Shown here: one piece after another, positions 29,899-33,167 of the stretch
Layout: every line of letters begins with the position of its first letter
How positions within the stretch are numbered: the first letter of the stretch is position 1
Origin: Blautia sp. BIOML-A1
Lineage (GTDB): Bacteria; Bacillota; Clostridia; Lachnospirales; Lachnospiraceae
DNA length: 33,167 bases
NCBI RefSeq assembly: GCF_009883055.1
Contig: NZ_WWVR01000037.1
Span: 1-33,167 of the forward strand
Direction: 5' to 3'
The notes under the pieces: generated by a model
What the model was told of the DNA's origin: nothing
What the model saw: only the letters and a program-made list of their open reading frames with translations
The model's database searches: none
Translations under genes and position numbers: made by a program

Positions 29899-30369
29899 TT
29901 AATTTCTGGAACATTTTTCTGCATCGATTGCCAGTACAAACATCAGCGCATCCAATGCATTTCCTGGATCCTGCACATCAATAACATATGTATCAGTCAT
30001 ATGAAACAGTTCTTTACTAACCCGTGCAATTGAATAACCGCTTAGATCAAGAATGCTATAGTCCCATTCCATAATGGTTCCATCAATATGCCATCCATTG
30101 TAATCAATATTATAATGTGGCGTCAGGAATGAGAATTCTTTGCTCAGGCATCCGATATAACTGCCGTTTTTATAAATTTCAAATTTAGGAAGAAAAGTAA
30201 GTACTTTCTGAACAACCATTCCTACTTCATTTCCATAGGCATCATAAATTACAAGTTTATGTCCCCAGGACAACTGGCCTTTTACTACATAAACAGTGTT
30301 GCCTGCTTCATCATAGATATCATAGCTGTCAAACCATGAAAACAGCCTTTGTTTAAACAATAACTTCAT
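29899..30369 (-). CDS. LURP-one-related (Tubby-like fold) protein
   Basis: The 156-residue protein repeats short beta hairpins in the LOR/YxjI manner: MKLLFKQRLFSWFDSYDIYD, then AGNTVYVVKGQLSWGHKLVI, then KNGSYIGCLSKEFSFLTPHY and GTIMEWDYSILD. The fold is a beta-barrel around a helix and resembles phospholipid scramblases and Tubby; bacterial function is unknown. The start is preceded by GCGGTGA. Confidence 0.82.
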   Translation of the reverse strand: MKLLFKQRLFSWFDSYDIYDEAGNTVYVVKGQLSWGHKLVIYDAYGNEVGMVVQKVLTFLPKFEIYKNGSYIGCLSKEFSFLTPHYNIDYNGWHIDGTIMEWDYSILDLSGYSIARVSKELFHMTDTYVIDVQDPGNALDALMFVLAIDAEKCSRN

Positions 30370-30542
30370 AACTTTTCACCGCTCTCTCCAACAGATATAA
30401 TTGGTTCTTTATAAGTATCATAATACCATGCCGGAACACCTTAAAAAATATGTAAATTGAAGAATTAACCCATCTTATTTCACAGATTATGATAAAACAT
30501 AGATTTCCAGCTATAAATCTCTACTTGTTCACAAAAAGATAT

Positions 30543-30584
30543 AAAAAAGACCACCTACTGCTTGTTTACGGTAAATGATCTTTT
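30543..30584 (-). terminator. Terminator of the radical SAM mobile pair operon
   Basis: On the minus strand AAGATCA and TGGTCTT pair, with ACC/GGT continuing inside after a 3-nt bulge, followed by six T residues. It lies 60 bases after the stop of partner B. Confidence 0.65.
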
Positions 30585-30643
30585 CATTGCAATATTTAAT
30601 TAAATATCATACTGAGCCGCTTGTCATCCCTGCAAACTCGAAG

Positions 30644-31552
30644 TTAGCGATTTCTTTTTCCAGTATTCTCTGTCCCACGGATTTCCTCATGATAGAAATA
30701 ATCTACGATCACCGGATGTCCCTGCGGGACTCTGCCATAAGGCATTTCATTATCCACAAAGGCACAATCATACTTCTTAGCCATTTTCTCAGCTTTTACT
30801 TCAAGTGCTTCAAAATAGCTGCGGTTATGCTTGTTATAGGTCTCGTCGTAAAGTGGTACAAGATCAGGATATTTTCCGGCGATATAATCCATAATTGTCT
30901 TTTTGAAACCGCCTCGAAGATTGAGATTTTCGAGCCAGAACAGATCGCACTGATCCTTTACCCGCTCAAAGATTGCTTCAAAATCCGTGATACCGGGGAA
31001 TACCGGGGATACGAAACAGACTGTACGGATACCTGCTTCATATACCTGCTTCATAGCAGCGATACGGTGCTCAATGCTCGAAGCAGAGTCCATATCGTTC
31101 TTGAAATTTTCATCTAGTGTGTTGATCGACCATGAAACGGTTACACGTCCAAGCTTCTTCAGCAGATCAATATCCCGTACCACAAGATCCGACTTTGTGC
31201 AGATCAGAATATCTGCGTCACTGCCGATCAGCTGCTCCAGAAGTTTTCTGGTATTCCCGAATTGCTCCTCCTGTGGATTGTAGCCATCTGTCACAGAACC
31301 GATGACCACCCGCTGTCCGGCATATTTCTTCGGATTTTTAATTTCCGGCCAATGCTTCACATCAAGGAAAGTGCCCCATTCCTCCTTGTGCCCGGTAAAG
31401 CGCTTCATAAAAGAAGCATAGCAATACTTGCAGGCATGTGTACAGCCCACATAGGGATTGACCGAGTAACCGCCTACCGGCAGACTAGACTTAGTCATGA
31501 TGTTCTTTGTTTCCACCTCACGAATGAGGATTCCATTTATTACTTCTTCCAT
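30644..31552 (-). CDS. Radical SAM mobile pair protein B (SPL family)
   Basis: The 302-residue protein has the radical SAM cluster CTHACKYCYA (CxxxCxxC) near residue 37, followed by VVIGSVTDGYNPQEEQ, LICTKSDLVVRDIDLL, TVSWSINTLDENF and VSPVFPGITDFEAI, as in spore-photoproduct-lyase-like radical SAM proteins. With a MarR regulator and partner A it forms the set named radical SAM mobile pair, carried by conjugative elements; the substrate is unknown. Its ATG overlaps the partner A stop by 13 bases, with AGAGGT inside partner A. It appears intact. Confidence 0.9.
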   Translation of the reverse strand: MEEVINGILIREVETKNIMTKSSLPVGGYSVNPYVGCTHACKYCYASFMKRFTGHKEEWGTFLDVKHWPEIKNPKKYAGQRVVIGSVTDGYNPQEEQFGNTRKLLEQLIGSDADILICTKSDLVVRDIDLLKKLGRVTVSWSINTLDENFKNDMDSASSIEHRIAAMKQVYEAGIRTVCFVSPVFPGITDFEAIFERVKDQCDLFWLENLNLRGGFKKTIMDYIAGKYPDLVPLYDETYNKHNRSYFEALEVKAEKMAKKYDCAFVDNEMPYGRVPQGHPVIVDYFYHEEIRGTENTGKRNR

Positions 31553-31891
31553 GATTTCTGTACCTCTAACACTTTATTAAATTCTTCCGGCATTTCCTGA
31601 ATCATATTTTCATCCCCTATGATAGGGACAAGGTCTTCCTTCATAAACACCGGAATGCCGAGCTTATGTGCCTGGTCCGTCAGAGACCATGCTCATGCCG
31701 GTAAGAAGAAAGTTCTGCGGACGTTTCTTTTCCATCATCTTGAGCTTACCCGGAAAGAATTCAGGGTCAGCGAAGTCATCAATCATATGCCAGCGTTTCA
31801 CATTGTTGCGGGCATAGCAATATGCACACCCCACTGTGCAGCCAATGACGATATTCATGTTCTGAATTTGATCTTTGATACAAATACTCAT
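31540..31891 (-). pseudogene. Radical SAM mobile pair protein A, internally deleted
   Basis: The start is an ATG overlapping the MarR stop. The first piece reads MSICIKDQIQNMNIVIGCTV, then GCAYCYARNNVKRWHMIDDF and KRPQNFLLTGMS, keeping the CxxxCxxC cluster. It then turns out of frame (MVSDGPGT, stop at 31664). In the next frame WSLTDQAHKLGIPVFMKEDL and IQEMPEEFNKVLEVQKSWKK is the family's C-terminus. Roughly 110-130 codons, including the central barrel, are missing and the join is out of frame, so partner A is dead while partner B is intact. Confidence 0.87.
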
Positions 31892-32325
31892 GATTTCTGC
31901 CACTCCTCAAGATTCTTTCTGATGCGGTCGAGACATTCCTCAAACCGGGTAATTTCTTCCTCTGAAAAACCTTTGTAGTAAATACTGCCCATCTCATCAG
32001 ATACAGAATCGTACTCGCCCTTTAAGGCATGTGCTTTCTCAGTCAGAAACAGGAGTGTTTTCCTTTTGTCCGTTTCAGACTGAACACGGCTTATCAGCCC
32101 TTGATTTTCCATTCTTTCCAGCATCGTAGTAAGAGATGTTATCGCTAATCCGCATTTAGTCGAGAGTGACCTGATTGAGATACCATCCTCCTGCCACAGC
32201 ACATAAAGAATACGCCCCTGGGCTCCATTAAACGCATCAATATTCTTTTCACTGAGAATCTTCTCAAAAATCCGGTCTCCAAGCTGTTTTATTTTGGTGA
32301 CAAGAAATCCTCCATTCATTTCCAT
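31888..32325 (-). CDS. MarR-family regulator of the radical SAM mobile pair
   Basis: The 145-residue winged-helix protein shows INDAFNGAQGRILYVL-type opening (NIDAFNGAQGRILYVLW), SLSTKCGLAITSLTTMLERM (recognition helix) and SRVQSETDKRKTLLFLTEK (wing). It heads the operon, with partner A overlapping its stop. A 17-bp palindrome covers its promoter, so autoregulation is likely. The start could be this ATG or the internal one in GGFLVTK; the ATG is 4 bases from weak RBS-like TTTGTATGG. Confidence 0.88.
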   Translation of the reverse strand: MEMNGGFLVTKIKQLGDRIFEKILSEKNIDAFNGAQGRILYVLWQEDGISIRSLSTKCGLAITSLTTMLERMENQGLISRVQSETDKRKTLLFLTEKAHALKGEYDSVSDEMGSIYYKGFSEEEITRFEECLDRIRKNLEEWQKS

Positions 32326-32328
32326 ACA

Positions 32329-32384
32329 AAAGCTCCTATATAGTAGTTTATTAAAAACATACTATATAGGAGCTTTATTGTCAA
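32329..32384 (-). promoter_or_regulatory. MarR operator palindrome overlapping its promoter
   Basis: AAAGCTCCTATATAGTA (32329-32345) is perfectly inverted at 32360-32376 with a 14-nt spacer. On the minus strand TTGACA (32384-32379), 17 bases, then TATGTT overlap the right arm, so a dimer bound to the palindrome would block the promoter. The left arm ends about 4 bases from the MarR start codon. Confidence 0.8.
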
Positions 32385-32513
32385 GAGTTTATATGTCTTA
32401 ATAGGTAAATTTCGTTTTTTTCAATTCTCCAAACTAGAATTTATATAATTATTCCTCTAACTTTCCCCATTTTATAGGCTTTCCCGCCTGTCCATTAGTG
32501 AAATGATATGTAG

Positions 32514-32563
32514 TTTCCCTTATTTTTGCCCTTATGAGATAATCACAAGGGAAATAAGGGAAA
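32514..32563. other. 12-bp perfect inverted repeat next to the integrase
   Basis: TTTCCCTTATTT (32514-32525) is inverted as AAATAAGGGAAA (32552-32563); inside it CCCTT/AAGGG (32530-32534 and 32547-32551) pair again. It ends 5 bases before the integrase stop codon. It may be a terminator on the plus strand (T-run follows) or part of an attachment/recombinase arm region; 32377-32513 otherwise holds nothing recognisable. Confidence 0.5.
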
Positions 32564-32567
32564 TTTT

Positions 32568-33167
32568 TTAGTCATTGCCCACCACTTTATCAAGAAGCCG
32601 AACTGATTTTCGTTTCGCATCTCTTGTGGAGTGAGCATAGACGTTCATTGTGGTACTGACATCTGAGTGTCCCAACAATTCCTGCACATCTTTTGGGGCA
32701 GCTCCATTTGCTAAAAGGTTGCTTGTATAGGTGTGACGTAACTGGTGGAAATGAAAGCCTTCAAATCCCTCTAATGTTTTTGCCACCTTTCTGCAAACAG
32801 TCCCCAAAGTAGTTGGAAGTTCCAAACAACCATCCGGTCTTAAACAGACGAAAGAAATTTCTTTATAATCTGTCGGGACTTCCTCTGTTCTGTCTAAACA
32901 ATAATATTCGTAGTACACTCTGTTTTTCTCTTTGACCTCTTTGTAGTAGTTCGTGTGATAAAGTTCTCCATACTGCATTCGATTTTTTAACTGCTCTTTC
33001 CGGGCATTACGGAAAATCTCTACCAGCGTATCTCCAAAATCAACAATCCTCACTTTTTTCCGCTTGGTTGGTCCGATGATATATTTGCGTTTTGAGCCAT
33101 CATATCGGATGCTGCGTCTTATGGTAAGGCATTGTTCTTCCAGATTTACGTCCTGCCATGCCAAACC
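32568..33167 (-). CDS. Tyrosine site-specific integrase (5' end outside window)
   Basis: The catalytic domain of a tyrosine recombinase is visible: GLAWQDVNLEEQCLTIRRS, then KKVRIVDFGDTLVEI, then FHFHQLRHTYTSNLLANG (HxLRH box), GHSDVSTTMNVYAHSTRD (His, then catalytic Tyr). The first catalytic Arg and the arm-binding and core-binding domains lie beyond the right edge; coding is open through position 33167. Such integrases belong to ICEs and phages. Its 3' side faces the radical SAM mobile pair, probably cargo of the same element. Confidence 0.93.
   Translation of the reverse strand, partial: GLAWQDVNLEEQCLTIRRSIRYDGSKRKYIIGPTKRKKVRIVDFGDTLVEIFRNARKEQLKNRMQYGELYHTNYYKEVKEKNRVYYEYYCLDRTEEVPTDYKEISFVCLRPDGCLELPTTLGTVCRKVAKTLEGFEGFHFHQLRHTYTSNLLANGAAPKDVQELLGHSDVSTTMNVYAHSTRDAKRKSVRLLDKVVGND

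Noticed and set aside
1..33167. Whole window as one conjugative element
   Set aside because: A complete rib operon, recD2 and other chromosomal-type genes separate the left par/rep module from the right integrase, so at least two element edges with core genes between them are more likely.

Overview
The window looks like chromosome of a low-to-moderate GC Clostridia/Lachnospiraceae-type gut Firmicute (Blautia, Dorea or Roseburia-like; inferred from protein family flavour, AGGAGG-type ribosome sites, an FMN-riboswitch rib operon, cre-like boxes and Tn1549-type conjugative-element genes). Nearly every gene is on the minus strand, so operons read right to left. No sequence search was possible; family names rest on motif recognition.

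Layout. (1) 1-3500: the edge of an integrative conjugative element or plasmid-like module, with parB2-parA-parB1-repA (repA runs off the left edge), preceded by an intrinsic-terminator-like attenuator and a dense array of CAGCTAA/TTAGCTG heptamers. It abuts an intact tRNA-Arg(CCU); a broken second tRNA-Arg(CCU)-like half lies 230 bp further on. (2) 3580-5400: a decay zone with an internally deleted DDE transposase and the N-terminal stump of an RsgI-type anti-sigma factor. (3) 5510-9480: a complete riboflavin operon (promoter, FMN riboswitch, terminator, ribD-ribE-ribBA-ribH, terminator) with two perfect cre-type boxes at its downstream end. (4) 9546-13900: a RecD2 helicase carrying a C-terminal DUF4186-like domain, and a COG2509-type FAD dehydrogenase behind a promoter and terminator-like leader RNA. 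(5) 14111-16742: an ADP-ribose-processing locus, one long protein joining a PARG-like macrodomain, an ADP-ribosylglycohydrolase and a NADAR domain, followed by half of a second macrodomain; both ends are truncated. (6) 16736-18000: a G+C-richer carbamoylase/allantoate-amidohydrolase gene. (7) 18363-21130: a 21-residue tandem-repeat protein and a tight operon of small proteins (DUF1653, ArsC/Spx-like, YaiI/YqxD, VOC, peptide-deformylase-like, a 71-residue unknown). (8) 21162-28491: helicase and ICE debris, comprising a 5'-truncated PLD-DEAD helicase, a broken Nudix gene, a DUF3427 helicase remnant, a relaxase tail, TTRAP-like and ICE accessory proteins, sortase, DUF5688 and regulator fragments. 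An apparently intact arsR-DUF5714-arsC operon sits inside this debris. (9) 28598-30369: small membrane, metallo-hydrolase, 72-residue unknown and LURP-one-related genes. (10) 30543-33167: a radical SAM mobile pair locus (MarR regulator, broken partner A, intact partner B) with a 17-bp perfect palindrome at its promoter, then a tyrosine integrase running off the right edge.

How it fits together: core metabolic genes are interleaved with repeated arrivals and losses of conjugative elements. An unusually large share of the accessory genes are broken by clean internal or terminal deletions rather than by visible insertions. The items with most novelty value are the PARG-ARH-NADAR fusion, the RecD2-DUF4186 fusion, the leader RNA of the FAD dehydrogenase, the heptamer array beside the double-ParB partition operon, and arsR-DUF5714-arsC without an efflux pump.
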